Below, piece by piece: positions 12,180 to 22,172 of a stretch of 64,000 nucleotides of DNA. The stretch covers positions 372,001 through 436,000 of the forward strand of contig JACKHZ010000011.1 in assembly GCA_020638735.1 (NCBI GenBank), in the 5' to 3' direction. Under the pieces are notes generated by a model. It had not been told where the DNA came from. It made no database searches and was given only the letters and a program-made list of their open reading frames with translations. The stretch is from Planctomycetota bacterium. Lineage in GTDB: Bacteria; Planctomycetota; UBA1135; UBA2386. Position numbers and translations under genes: made by a program. Every line of letters begins with the position of its first letter. The stretch's first letter is position 1.

Positions 12180-14948
12180 TCAATCGTCGTCGGCGTCGGC
12201 GCCCGGCGTGATCGCCCATTCCGGATACGGCGCGTCGCCCTTCATCGCCCGCCACAGGATGCGATTGAGCACGTCCTCGGGCGCGCGGTCGACGTGCTCG
12301 AAGTCGAGCTTCGCCGAGGCGACCGCGTCGGCGCGAAGAGCCGGGTCGGCGATCGCCTTGGGGTCGGGGTTGAGTTCGTCGAGTGGCACGTTGCTCGGTA
12401 GCGCCGCGAACGGCCGCAGGTCGGGCTCGTCGATGAAGCACTCCCACATCGGCACCGCCGCGGCGTCGAACACGTTCATCGGCGGGATGCCGAGGATCTG
12501 CTCCATCGTGCGCAGCACGCTGGTGGTGCTGTAGCGGGCCGAGACGACCTCGCCGCGCCGCGCATAGGGGCTCGCCACGTAGCAGGTCGTGCGGTAGCCG
12601 CTGACGTGGTCCCAGCCCGCCTGCGGGTCGTCCTCGATGACGAACACCGCCGTGCTGGCCCAGAACCTCGACTTGCCGAGCGCCTCGACGATGCGGCCGA
12701 CGGCGAGGTCGTTGTCGGCGACGCAGGCGCGCGGCGTCGGGCAGTTGCGGCTGGTGCCGCTGGTGTGGTCCTGCGGGAGGCAGATGAACGTCAGCTGCGG
12801 GAACACGCCGTCCTGTTCGCAGCGCGCGAGCCAGCGGATCACGCGGTCGGCGCGGAACTGGTCGGGCACGCTCATGTTCCAGCCGACGTAGCCGGTGTCG
12901 GTGTACGGCTCGAGCGGCGGCACCATCGCCTGCGACTCGAACACCACGTCGTCGCGCGAGCCCTGCCAGGCGTCGTAGCAGGCCGAGAAGCCCGGCGTGC
13001 CACGCGCGTTGGCGTCGCGCCAGCGCACCTTCGGGCCGCAGAACTCGCCGAAGTTGCGCAGCGTCACGCCGGCCCGGATGGCGTGGTCCCACAGGAAGCC
13101 GACCGGCGAGTACGACAGCGCGTCGTCCTCGTCCTCGCCCATGCCGTCGGGGTAGCTGCGCGGCCAGCCGGCGAAGCTGCGTTCGAGGTAGTCGGTGGCG
13201 AACGCCGCGGTGCTCCACTGGTGGCCGTCGGCGCTCAGGATGCCGGCGCAGTAGGTGTTGTCGAGCAGCACGAACTCGCGCGCCAACGCGTGCTGGTTGG
13301 GCGTGATCTGCTCGCCGAAGATGCACAGCGCCGGATCGCCGTTGCCCTCGGACATGTCGCCGAGCACCTGGTCGTAGGTGCGGTTCTCCTTGATCACGTA
13401 GACGACGTGCTCGATCAGGCTCGGCTCGCCGATGCGCTCCGGGATCGCGCGCGGCGGCTGACCGGAACGCGGCGGCAGCAGCGCCTGCGCGATCGTCTCG
13501 CAGCGGAGGTTGGTCTCGACCTGCAGCGACAGCGCGGCCAGCTCCTCGTCGTCGTCCGGCGGCGTCAGCAGCGACAGCGTGCCGTGGTACTGGTGGGTGT
13601 TGAACTCGCGCGGTCGACCGTCGCCGAAGCTCTCGGCGGCGCCGGGGCCGTAGCCGGCGTCGCTACCCTGCAAGCGGCCGAGCGCGAGGCCCTTCAGGTT
13701 GGCGACGGCGAGCTGGTCGCGGTCCTCGTCGTAGCTCAGCGCCGCCGGATACCAGCCGACCGGCAGCAGGCCGGTGACGCGACAGTCCTCCGGGTCGTCA
13801 GGCTCGAAGGCGATCACGGCGATCGCGTTCATCGTGCCGTTGGCGACGAACAGCCGTTCGCCATCGTCGTCGAAGCACAGCGCGTTGGGGCTCGCCGACA
13901 GCAGGTCCGACGGCCGCGCCTTGGTGCTGAGCGTCATGCGCAGTGCGCCGGTCTTGGCGTCGAGCACCGACACCGAGTCGCTGCCGGCGTTGGCGCAGAC
14001 CACCCAGTGACCGTCGGGAGATGCCGCCAGGGCGGAGCTGTGCCGCTGCAGCTTCGTCTCGCGCGTCACGGCGAACGTGTCGAGCGCGATCACGCTGACC
14101 GAACCGTCGGCCGCGACGTGGGTGACCGGATCGACGCGCACCTCGGTGCCGCGGCCGGCCGGCCCGACGACGTCGCCCGCCTTCGGCCGCGCGCCGCCCC
14201 AGTTGCTGACGAACAGCTTGCCGCCGACCAGCAGCACGTCGTACGGCGCGACGCCGACGTCGACGCTGCGCAGCACGGCGCCGGTCGCGGTGTCGATCTC
14301 GTGCACGCGGTTCGACAGGTTGGCGCAGACGTAGAGCTTCGAGCCATCTGCTGACAGGCACAGCCCGCTCGGGATCTCCTCGGCGCGGCGCGGCGCGTCG
14401 GCGTTGGGCAGGCGGATGGTGTGCGACGCATGCACGACGCCGTCGTCGTCGACCGCGAACACCTTGATCGAGCCCTTGACGTTGCTGGCGTAGATGCGGC
14501 GGCCGTCGGGCGAGGTGATCAGGCCGGTGTAGCTGAGCAGCGCCTTGGTGTCCGGCTCGAGGTCCTTGCCGCCGAAGTCGTCGACCGGCGCCTGCTGGCG
14601 CTCGCTCGGAAAGCGCACCCGCTGCACGACCGCGCCGATCTGGGGCGCACCGATCTCCGGGTTGCCGCCGCCGGCGGCGACGACCACCATTTCGCTCGAC
14701 TTGCCGGAGACGTAGACGAAGCGCCGGTCGGCCGATCGTGCGATCGCGCCCGGGCGTTGGCCCGGCAGTTCGACCTGCACGCCGAGCGGGGTGAGTTCTT
14801 GCTGGACCGGCGTCGTCAGCGAGCCGTCGGCGTTGCGACCGACCAGGCCGCGCGGCGCCGGCGTGCGTTCGGGGCTGCTGTTGCAGGCGGCGAGCGAACA
14901 GGCGAGCAGCAGCCAGGGCGTGCGGCTGCGGGCGGGGGTGGGACGCAT
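12180..14948 (-). CDS. lipoprotein: YVTN beta-propeller fused to phosphoesterase domain
   Basis: 922 aa. The start at 14948 gives a lipoprotein signal with lipobox ending in Cys (SLAAC) near residue 23. Residues ~40-450 are repeats of the YVTN/Lact-type seven-bladed propeller (ADRRFVYVSGKS, SPDGRRIYASNVKG, SADGSKLYVCANL, SPDGHWVVCANAGS). The C-terminal half is a phosphoesterase domain of the AlkP superfamily (PF04185-like), recognised by VYVIKENRTYDQVLGD, ILSADGHQWSTAA and DDPQAGWDHVSGYR. Such fusions are predicted to hydrolyse phosphate or phosphonate esters outside the cytoplasm; the natural substrate is unknown. It lies 79 nt upstream of the cytochrome gene and 69 nt downstream of the CRTAC1 gene in the same direction. 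Confidence 0.85.
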   Translation of the reverse strand: MRPTPARSRTPWLLLACSLAACNSSPERTPAPRGLVGRNADGSLTTPVQQELTPLGVQVELPGQRPGAIARSADRRFVYVSGKSSEMVVVAAGGGNPEIGAPQIGAVVQRVRFPSERQQAPVDDFGGKDLEPDTKALLSYTGLITSPDGRRIYASNVKGSIKVFAVDDDGVVHASHTIRLPNADAPRRAEEIPSGLCLSADGSKLYVCANLSNRVHEIDTATGAVLRSVDVGVAPYDVLLVGGKLFVSNWGGARPKAGDVVGPAGRGTEVRVDPVTHVAADGSVSVIALDTFAVTRETKLQRHSSALAASPDGHWVVCANAGSDSVSVLDAKTGALRMTLSTKARPSDLLSASPNALCFDDDGERLFVANGTMNAIAVIAFEPDDPEDCRVTGLLPVGWYPAALSYDEDRDQLAVANLKGLALGRLQGSDAGYGPGAAESFGDGRPREFNTHQYHGTLSLLTPPDDDEELAALSLQVETNLRCETIAQALLPPRSGQPPRAIPERIGEPSLIEHVVYVIKENRTYDQVLGDMSEGNGDPALCIFGEQITPNQHALAREFVLLDNTYCAGILSADGHQWSTAAFATDYLERSFAGWPRSYPDGMGEDEDDALSYSPVGFLWDHAIRAGVTLRNFGEFCGPKVRWRDANARGTPGFSACYDAWQGSRDDVVFESQAMVPPLEPYTDTGYVGWNMSVPDQFRADRVIRWLARCEQDGVFPQLTFICLPQDHTSGTSRNCPTPRACVADNDLAVGRIVEALGKSRFWASTAVFVIEDDPQAGWDHVSGYRTTCYVASPYARRGEVVSARYSTTSVLRTMEQILGIPPMNVFDAAAVPMWECFIDEPDLRPFAALPSNVPLDELNPDPKAIADPALRADAVASAKLDFEHVDRAPEDVLNRILWRAMKGDAPYPEWAITPGADADDD

Positions 14949-15017
14949 CCGCGCATCTTCTGCGCGAGGTGACGCCCGGTCCACGATGGAGCTACGGCGA
15001 CCGAGGACTTGGAGCCT

Positions 15018-18000
15018 TCACTTCGGCGCCGCGCGCGTCTTCAACCACATGTGCATCGGCCCGTCGTTGCGCGCGAACAGCACCATCGTCTTCGCCGCGC
15101 GGCGCAGCATGACGACGCCCTTGTGGTCACCGCCGGCGCAGATGCCGTGTTCGGCGGTCGGCACGACTTCGAGCCCATCGCCGCCGCGGCGCAGCACCAG
15201 CCCGGTGCCGCCGTCGGCGTGGCCGGTCTCGGGTTCGGGCGCGAAGCTGTTCTCGGCGCAGACCAGCAGGTCGTCGACGACGACCATCGCGAAGATCGGC
15301 GCCAGCTGCGCGCGGCGCGGCAGCGGTTCGACGGTGAAGTGGCCCTCGCCGTCGTTGCGCAACCAGCAGCTGCGCAGCTCGAACGCCTGCAGCTGGCCGT
15401 TCTGCTGCAGTTGCTCGGCGGGGTAGATGTCGGTCAGCACCGAACGCGCGAACTGCTGGTAGGTGGGGAAACGCTCGGCGAGCACCGGCATCGCCTGGCT
15501 CGAGCAACTGCGGCCGCGCACCGGCAACAGCCGTTCGTCTTCGTACTTGGCCTCGACCAGATCGCGCCGGCCGTCGCCGTCGAAGTCGCCGAAGTAGAGC
15601 CGCGCCGGGTGCTCGGGTGACGCCTTGTACTTGGTGTTGAGGCCCTGGTTGCCGGCGACGTAGTCGAGGTCGCCGTCGCCGTCGACGTCCCACGCGACCA
15701 GCGCGTTCCACCAGCCGCTCGAGGCGGCGAGGCCGGCCTGCGCGGTCGCGTCGACGAACGTGTGGTCTGCCTGTTGGCGCAGCAGCCGCAGCGGCTGCCA
15801 GTGCGCGGCGAGCAGCAGGTCGAGGCGGCCGTCGCCGTCGGCGTCGGTCCACAGCGCGTCGGTGACCATGCCGGCGTTCGCCAGCATCGGCGCGAGCTGC
15901 TGCGTTGCGTCGACGAAGCGCCCGCCGTCGTTGCGGTAGAGGCGGCTCGACGGCGCGTCGGGCCAGGCGCCCGGCACCAGCCGGCCGGCGACGAACAGGT
16001 CCGGGTCGCCGTCGCCGTCGAAGTCGGCGGCGACGGCGTGGCCCGACGACTCGCGCAGCTCCGGCAGCGCCGCCTCGTCGCGCGCGAACACGCCTTCGTC
16101 GTTGCGGTAGACGCGGTCCTGCAGCAGCGGGTCGCCGGCCGGGACCTCGGCGCCGCCGCTGGTGACGATCAGGTCGAGGTCGCCGTCGCCGTCGTAGTCG
16201 CAGAAGCACGCGCCCACGTCCTCGTGCTGCCCGTCCTGCAGCCACTCGCCCCGCCGTTCGCGGAAGCCGTCGGCGACCCGCCGGAACATGGCGCCGGGCT
16301 GACCGCGCGCGCCGCCGACGAACACCTCGGGGCCGTCCGCGGCGTCGCCCACGGCCAGCGCCGGGCCGAGCCGCGACACCGCCGCCGGCAGCAGCGGCTG
16401 CGCCTCGTATTCGTCGAACTCGTTCTCGCGGTGGGTGAACGGCGGCGCCTTGTCGGCGACGAACCACGTCGGCTGGGCGGCGTCTGCGGTCTGCGCGGCG
16501 CGCGGCGGCGCGCCGTCGGGCTCGGTGACCACGTAGCGCTGATCGGTGGCGAGGTCGTCGAACTGCTGCACTGTGCCGGACGGCCACTGCACCGAGAGCG
16601 CGACCGCTGTGGCCTGACCGACGCCGAAGTGCAGCTCGGGCGGCTGGCCCGACAGGTAGCCGCGCGCCAGCGTCAGCTCGCGCACCAGGCGCTGGCCGTC
16701 CGGCAGCGTCGCGGTGACGCGCGCGCCGGTGCCGAAGCGTTCGCTGCGCTGGCCCCTCAGGCGCACGACGATCGCCTTGCCGTCGGTGGTGCGGTTCTCG
16801 TAGAGGCTCGCCGGCTCGTTGAAGTTGTTGACCAGCACGTCGAGGTCGCCGTCCTGGTCGAAGTCGGCGAGCGCGGCGCCGTGCGACACCGACTCGAGGT
16901 CGAGGCCCCAGTCGTCGGCCTTCACGAACTGCAGGTCGCCGGCGTTGCGGAACGCGAGGTTCTTCTCCGGCACCTTGCGCACGTTCTGGATCAGCTCGAT
17001 CGCCGCCTGCTCGCGCCCCTCCTTCCACAGCGCCGCGACCCGCAGCTCCAGGTCGGGGTCCATGTCGAAGCGGGCGATGCCGTTGGTGACGAACAGGTCG
17101 ATGCGCCCGTCCTGGTCGAGGTCGCCGAACAGCACCGACCACGTCCAGTCGGTGCTGGTCACGCCGGCGAGCCGCGCCGCCTCCTGGAAGCGTGCTGCGC
17201 CGGTGTTGAGCAGCAGCGCGTTGCGCATCATCTGCGGCGGGTCCCAGTGCATCAGCACCGGCCGCTCCTCGGTCATGTCGCCCATCAGGACCTTGGCCTT
17301 CTCGTGGGTCGTCATCGACATGTCCGCGACCAGCAGGTCGAAGCGGCCGTCGCCGTCGACGTCGGCGAAGTCGGCGCCCATGCCGTAGTAGGCGGTGTGC
17401 GGCACCACGTCGCGGGTCACGTCGCGGAAGGTGCCGTCGTGCTGGTTGTGGTAGAGCACGTCGGGCGACTCGAGGTCGTTGGCGACGTAGAGGTCCTGGT
17501 AGCCGTCGCCGTCGTAGTCCCACCAGGTCGCCGACAGGCCCATCGAGTGGTCGGCGATGCCCGCGCTCGCGGTGACGTCGACGAACCTCCCGCCGACGTT
17601 GCGCAGCAGGCGATCGGGCTGGCCTGCGGCGCCGTAACGCCGGCCGCGGAAGACCAGGAAGTGCTCGCGCAGGCGTTGCGGCAGGTCGCCGTCGCCGCGC
17701 AGCTCGCCGCGCATCGCCGCCGCATCGACGCCGCGCTGGTCCTCGAGGCTCGGCACCATCTCGGTGACCTTGCGGCGCGTGTCGGCCGGCGGGCGGAAGC
17801 CGCGCAGGACCTCGGGCGTGCGCGCCCAGCCGGCGTGCAGCGCCCGGTTGGTCAGCAGGTAGAGGTCGAGCCTGCCGTCGCGGTCGTAGTCGGCGAACGC
17901 CGCCATCGTCGACGCCGCGCAGATGTCGAGGCCGAACTTCGCCGCGTTCTCGACGAAGGTGCCGTCGCCGCGGTTCTCGTAGAGGCGGTTCGGCGCCTCC

Positions 18001-18533
18001 ATGTTGCAGACGTAGAGGTCGAGGTCGCCGTCGCCGTCGACGTCGGCGAAGCACGCGCCGGTGCCCCAGGCCTCGCCGCCGTCGACGCCGCCTGCCTTCG
18101 CGGTGACGTCCTCGAACACCAGCGGGGATGTCTGCCGGAACAGCTTGTTGGGGCCGTCCTGCGAGACGAGGTAGCAGTCGAGCCAGCCGTCGCCGTCGTA
18201 GTCGCCGACCGCGAGGCCGGCGCCGTTGGTCAGGTAGGTGTAGCGGTTCTCGTTGCGCAGCTCGTTCTGGAAGTCGAGGTGCGAGTCGGCGATCGGCACG
18301 CGGCGGAAGCGCGGCGCGCCGGGGTCGGCGCCGCGGCCGGCGAGCAGTGGTTCGGCGGCGATGCCGCCGCTGTCGCCGCGGTCGATGCCGTCGGCGGCCG
18401 AGGCGCCACCGTCGTGCGCCGCGCCGGCCGAGGCAGGCTCGGCGGGTCGATCTGCGTCGCCCTTCGCCTTCGGGGAGGAGTCACCACAGGCGCCCAGCAG
18501 CGCGGCGGCGATCATCAGCCAGGATGTGCGCAC
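15018..18533 (-). CDS. CRTAC1-family lipoprotein with FG-GAP/VCBS repeats and ASPIC/UnbV domain
   Basis: 1171 aa with GTG 18533 as start (ATG 18515 is the alternative; GTG supplies the Arg of the signal n-region). A lipobox ends in Cys (LLGAC). The mature protein contains at least a dozen Ca-binding FG-GAP/VCBS loops such as DYDGDGWLD, DVDGDGDLD, DLDQDGRID and DFDQDGDLD, which build one or two beta propellers, and in the middle an ASPIC/UnbV domain (GFG-like RFGTGARVTATL, then LHFGVGQA and VQWPSGTVQQF). Proteins of this family are surface or extracellular and are thought to bind ligands or cell surface polymers. Anchoring through the lipid is inferred. Divergent from the ClC channel gene. Confidence 0.9.
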   Translation of the reverse strand: MRTSWLMIAAALLGACGDSSPKAKGDADRPAEPASAGAAHDGGASAADGIDRGDSGGIAAEPLLAGRGADPGAPRFRRVPIADSHLDFQNELRNENRYTYLTNGAGLAVGDYDGDGWLDCYLVSQDGPNKLFRQTSPLVFEDVTAKAGGVDGGEAWGTGACFADVDGDGDLDLYVCNMEAPNRLYENRGDGTFVENAAKFGLDICAASTMAAFADYDRDGRLDLYLLTNRALHAGWARTPEVLRGFRPPADTRRKVTEMVPSLEDQRGVDAAAMRGELRGDGDLPQRLREHFLVFRGRRYGAAGQPDRLLRNVGGRFVDVTASAGIADHSMGLSATWWDYDGDGYQDLYVANDLESPDVLYHNQHDGTFRDVTRDVVPHTAYYGMGADFADVDGDGRFDLLVADMSMTTHEKAKVLMGDMTEERPVLMHWDPPQMMRNALLLNTGAARFQEAARLAGVTSTDWTWSVLFGDLDQDGRIDLFVTNGIARFDMDPDLELRVAALWKEGREQAAIELIQNVRKVPEKNLAFRNAGDLQFVKADDWGLDLESVSHGAALADFDQDGDLDVLVNNFNEPASLYENRTTDGKAIVVRLRGQRSERFGTGARVTATLPDGQRLVRELTLARGYLSGQPPELHFGVGQATAVALSVQWPSGTVQQFDDLATDQRYVVTEPDGAPPRAAQTADAAQPTWFVADKAPPFTHRENEFDEYEAQPLLPAAVSRLGPALAVGDAADGPEVFVGGARGQPGAMFRRVADGFRERRGEWLQDGQHEDVGACFCDYDGDGDLDLIVTSGGAEVPAGDPLLQDRVYRNDEGVFARDEAALPELRESSGHAVAADFDGDGDPDLFVAGRLVPGAWPDAPSSRLYRNDGGRFVDATQQLAPMLANAGMVTDALWTDADGDGRLDLLLAAHWQPLRLLRQQADHTFVDATAQAGLAASSGWWNALVAWDVDGDGDLDYVAGNQGLNTKYKASPEHPARLYFGDFDGDGRRDLVEAKYEDERLLPVRGRSCSSQAMPVLAERFPTYQQFARSVLTDIYPAEQLQQNGQLQAFELRSCWLRNDGEGHFTVEPLPRRAQLAPIFAMVVVDDLLVCAENSFAPEPETGHADGGTGLVLRRGGDGLEVVPTAEHGICAGGDHKGVVMLRRAAKTMVLFARNDGPMHMWLKTRAAPK

Positions 18534-18800
18534 GGAGGCATGATGCCGGTGCCCCGAGGATCTCGCTACCGTCGCCGGTTGCGATCGCCCCGTTGCGATC
18601 GCGTCGCGTCGGATGTGGGGGCCCTGGCGCGCGTCGCTGCGCCCGCGGGACGTCGCGTGCTTCGGCTCGACCCGGCGGACGATCCCGGCGCCTTCGTCGC
18701 CGACAGCGCGCGGTCGACGACCATGCAGTGAGGCGCGGCCGGTCCGCGGGGCCTTCGCTGTTGCACTGGCGCGCCGATTGGGACATGACTGTGCGCGCCG

Positions 18801-20648
18801 ATGCGACGCTTCACCCTCAGCCGGGCGACGATCTACCTGTTGGCGATCGTCGTCGGCGCCGTCGCCGGGCTCGGCGCGCTCGCGTTCGAGTACATGAGCG
18901 GCTTCGTCGTGCACTTCGCGCTGGTCGGGGCCGCCGGCTACGAACCGGAGGGGCCGCGCGGCGAGGTCAAGCTGTTCGGCGGCGACGAAGAAGCGGCGGC
19001 GCAGCGCGGCATCGTCTGGTGGTGGCTGCTGGTGCTGCCGGCGCTCGGCTGCATGGTCAGCTCGCTGCTGTGCCAGCGCTTCGCGCCGGAGGCCAAGGGC
19101 CACGGCACCGACGCCGCGATCGAGGCCTACCACCAGAAGGGCGGTCGCATCCGCGGTCGGGTGCCGCCGCTGAAGGCGATCTGCAGCGCGATCACCCTCG
19201 GCTGCGGCGGCAGCGGCGGCCGCGAAGGGCCGATCGCGCAGATCGGCGCCGGCTTCGGCTCGTTCCTCGGTCAGCGCCTCGGTCTCGGCGAACGGCAGAT
19301 CCGCACGCTGCTCGCCGCCGGCATGGCCAGCGGCGTCGGTGCGATCTTCCGCGCGCCGTTCGCCGGCGCGCTGTTCGCGGCCGAGATCCTGTATCGCGAC
19401 GCGGAGCTGGAGAGCGAGGCGGTGATCCCGGCGTTCCTCGCCTCGACGGTGGCCTACTGCGTGTTCTGCGGTTCGCTGGCGCTGACCGGCTCGCCGGACG
19501 CCTTCAACACGCTGTTCCTGCTGCAGGACGGGTTCCGCTTCGAGCACGTCGTCGAGATGGTGCCGTACACGCTGCTGGCGGTGGGGTTGGTGCCGGCGAT
19601 CTGGTTCTACACGCGCACCTTCTACGGTTTGGAACGGTGGTTCACGCGGCTGCCCGGCCCGCGCCCGGTGGTGGCGGCGTTCGGCGGGCTGCTGACCGGC
19701 GTGATGGCCCTCGGCGCCTGGTGGCTGAGCCGCGACGAGCGCGCCCTGGCCGTGCTGAGCAGCGGCTACGGCGTGCTGCAACAGACCCTCGACGGCAAGG
19801 TAGTCGGCATGGCCGGAGCGGGGCTGCTGCTGCTGGTCGCGCTGGGCAAGATCGTCGCGACGTCGTGCACGATCGGCGCCGGCGGTTCGGCCGGCGTGTT
19901 CGGTCCGAGCATGGTGATCGGCGGCGGCGTCGGCGGCGCGGTGGGGCTCCTTTGCAGCCAGTTGGGCTGGGTCGACAACCCCGCCAGCTTGTGCATCGTC
20001 GGCATGTGCGGCTTCTTCGCCGGCGCGGCCAAGACGCCGATCTCGACCATCGTCATGGTCACGGAGATGACCGGCTCCTACCAGCTGCTGCTGCCGGCGG
20101 TATGGGTGTGCGGCATCACCTTCCTGCTCAGCCGGCGCTCGGCGCTCTACCAGAAGCAGGTGCTCAACCGCGCGTTCTCGCCGGCGCACAAGGGCGAGTA
20201 CGTCGAGGCGCTGCTCGAGCGCATGAAGGTCGCCGACGTCTTCGAGCCCAAGGAGATCGAGAAGGTGACCGCGTCGACCCCGCTGCGCGACATCGTGCAG
20301 ATGATCGCCCACAGCCGTCAGGACTACTTCCCGGTGACCGACGACGACGGGCGCTTCGTCGGCATGTTGTCGGTGCACGACGTGCGGCAGTTCACGTTCG
20401 ACGAGAGCGTCTACCGGCTGGCGATCGCCGCCGACATCATGTCCAGCCCGCCGGTGGTGGTGCGGCCCGGCGACGACCTGCACAAGGCGCTCGAGACCTT
20501 CGACTCGATCTGGATCGACGAGCTGCCGGTGGTCGACGCCGACGACCCGGACAAGGTGCTCGGCCAGCTGCGCCGCCGCGCCATCAACCGCGCCTACACG
20601 AAGAAGCTGAAGGAGCTGCGCGCGCTGCAGGAGCGGCAGGGCGAGTGA
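18801..20648 (+). CDS. ClC-family chloride channel/antiporter with two CBS domains
   Basis: 615 aa. An inner-membrane anion channel or Cl-/H+ exchanger. The ClC selectivity elements are present in order: GHGTDAAIEA (first motif), GGSGGREGPIAQIG with the gating Glu of GREGP, and GSAGVFGPSMVIGG (GxFxP). Around a dozen hydrophobic helices occupy residues 10-440. Residues ~470-600 are a pair of CBS domains (QDYFPVTDDDGRFVGMLS, then SIWIDELPVVDADDP), which usually bind adenine nucleotides and regulate transport. Its intergenic region with the divergent CRTAC1 gene is 267 nt with no clear promoter for either. Whether it is a channel or an exchanger cannot be decided here. Confidence 0.93.
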   Translation: MRRFTLSRATIYLLAIVVGAVAGLGALAFEYMSGFVVHFALVGAAGYEPEGPRGEVKLFGGDEEAAAQRGIVWWWLLVLPALGCMVSSLLCQRFAPEAKGHGTDAAIEAYHQKGGRIRGRVPPLKAICSAITLGCGGSGGREGPIAQIGAGFGSFLGQRLGLGERQIRTLLAAGMASGVGAIFRAPFAGALFAAEILYRDAELESEAVIPAFLASTVAYCVFCGSLALTGSPDAFNTLFLLQDGFRFEHVVEMVPYTLLAVGLVPAIWFYTRTFYGLERWFTRLPGPRPVVAAFGGLLTGVMALGAWWLSRDERALAVLSSGYGVLQQTLDGKVVGMAGAGLLLLVALGKIVATSCTIGAGGSAGVFGPSMVIGGGVGGAVGLLCSQLGWVDNPASLCIVGMCGFFAGAAKTPISTIVMVTEMTGSYQLLLPAVWVCGITFLLSRRSALYQKQVLNRAFSPAHKGEYVEALLERMKVADVFEPKEIEKVTASTPLRDIVQMIAHSRQDYFPVTDDDGRFVGMLSVHDVRQFTFDESVYRLAIAADIMSSPPVVVRPGDDLHKALETFDSIWIDELPVVDADDPDKVLGQLRRRAINRAYTKKLKELRALQERQGE

Positions 20649-20733
20649 GGGATTCGCTGTAACCGCTGCGTCGTCCGGGCCACTGTTCCCGGTGGCAGGC
20701 ACCAGTTGTCATCGGGTGTGCGGCGAGAAATGT

Positions 20734-20762
20734 TTGGACTTTGTTCGGGTCGCCGCTAAGGT
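20734..20762 (+). promoter_or_regulatory. sigma70-type promoter for recA
   Basis: TTGGAC (20734-20739), 17-nt spacer, TAAGGT (20757-20762), about 55 nt before the recA ATG. No LexA box of the E. coli (CTG-N10-CAG) or Gram-positive (GAAC-N4-GTTC) type is visible, so SOS control is not evident. A strong Shine-Dalgarno GGGAGGGA precedes the ATG at 20817. Confidence 0.65.
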
Positions 20763-20816
20763 GCCCGCCATGCACCCGAGGGTGCCCACGCAACCGAGCG
20801 ATCCCCGGGAGGGACC

Positions 20817-21962
<1,146 letters not shown>

Positions 21963-22111
21963 TCGGCGAGCGACGGCTGCGTGGATCCACGCCGATCCAC
22001 GCCGATCCCCGTCGGCAAATCGGGTATGCCGATCGGGTCGGTCGCAGCGTCGTGCGCGGTTGGCGTTGGATCGCGGCGTCGTTCCATGGTGGCTTTCGTG
22101 CCCGTGGCGAT

Positions 22112-22140
22112 TTGGTGCTGGGCGGCGGAGCGGCTACAAC
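22112..22140 (+). promoter_or_regulatory. putative promoter for alaS
   Basis: TTGGTG (22112-22117), 17-nt spacer, TACAAC (22135-22140), 33 nt before the alaS ATG. Indicates that alaS can be transcribed independently of recA. Confidence 0.5.
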
Positions 22141-22172
22141 CTTCGCCCCGCCAACGAGCCACTCCGCCGAAC

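Noticed and set aside
15018..20702. 1894-residue minus-strand frame covering CRTAC1 plus the region opposite the ClC gene
   Set aside because: Only the part from 18533 down is protein-like; the N-terminal extension is antisense to the ClC channel and lacks a signal peptide.
20649..20816. SOS (LexA) box upstream of recA
   Set aside because: Neither CTG-N10-CAG nor GAAC-N4-GTTC palindromes occur in the gap; only a sigma70-like promoter is seen.
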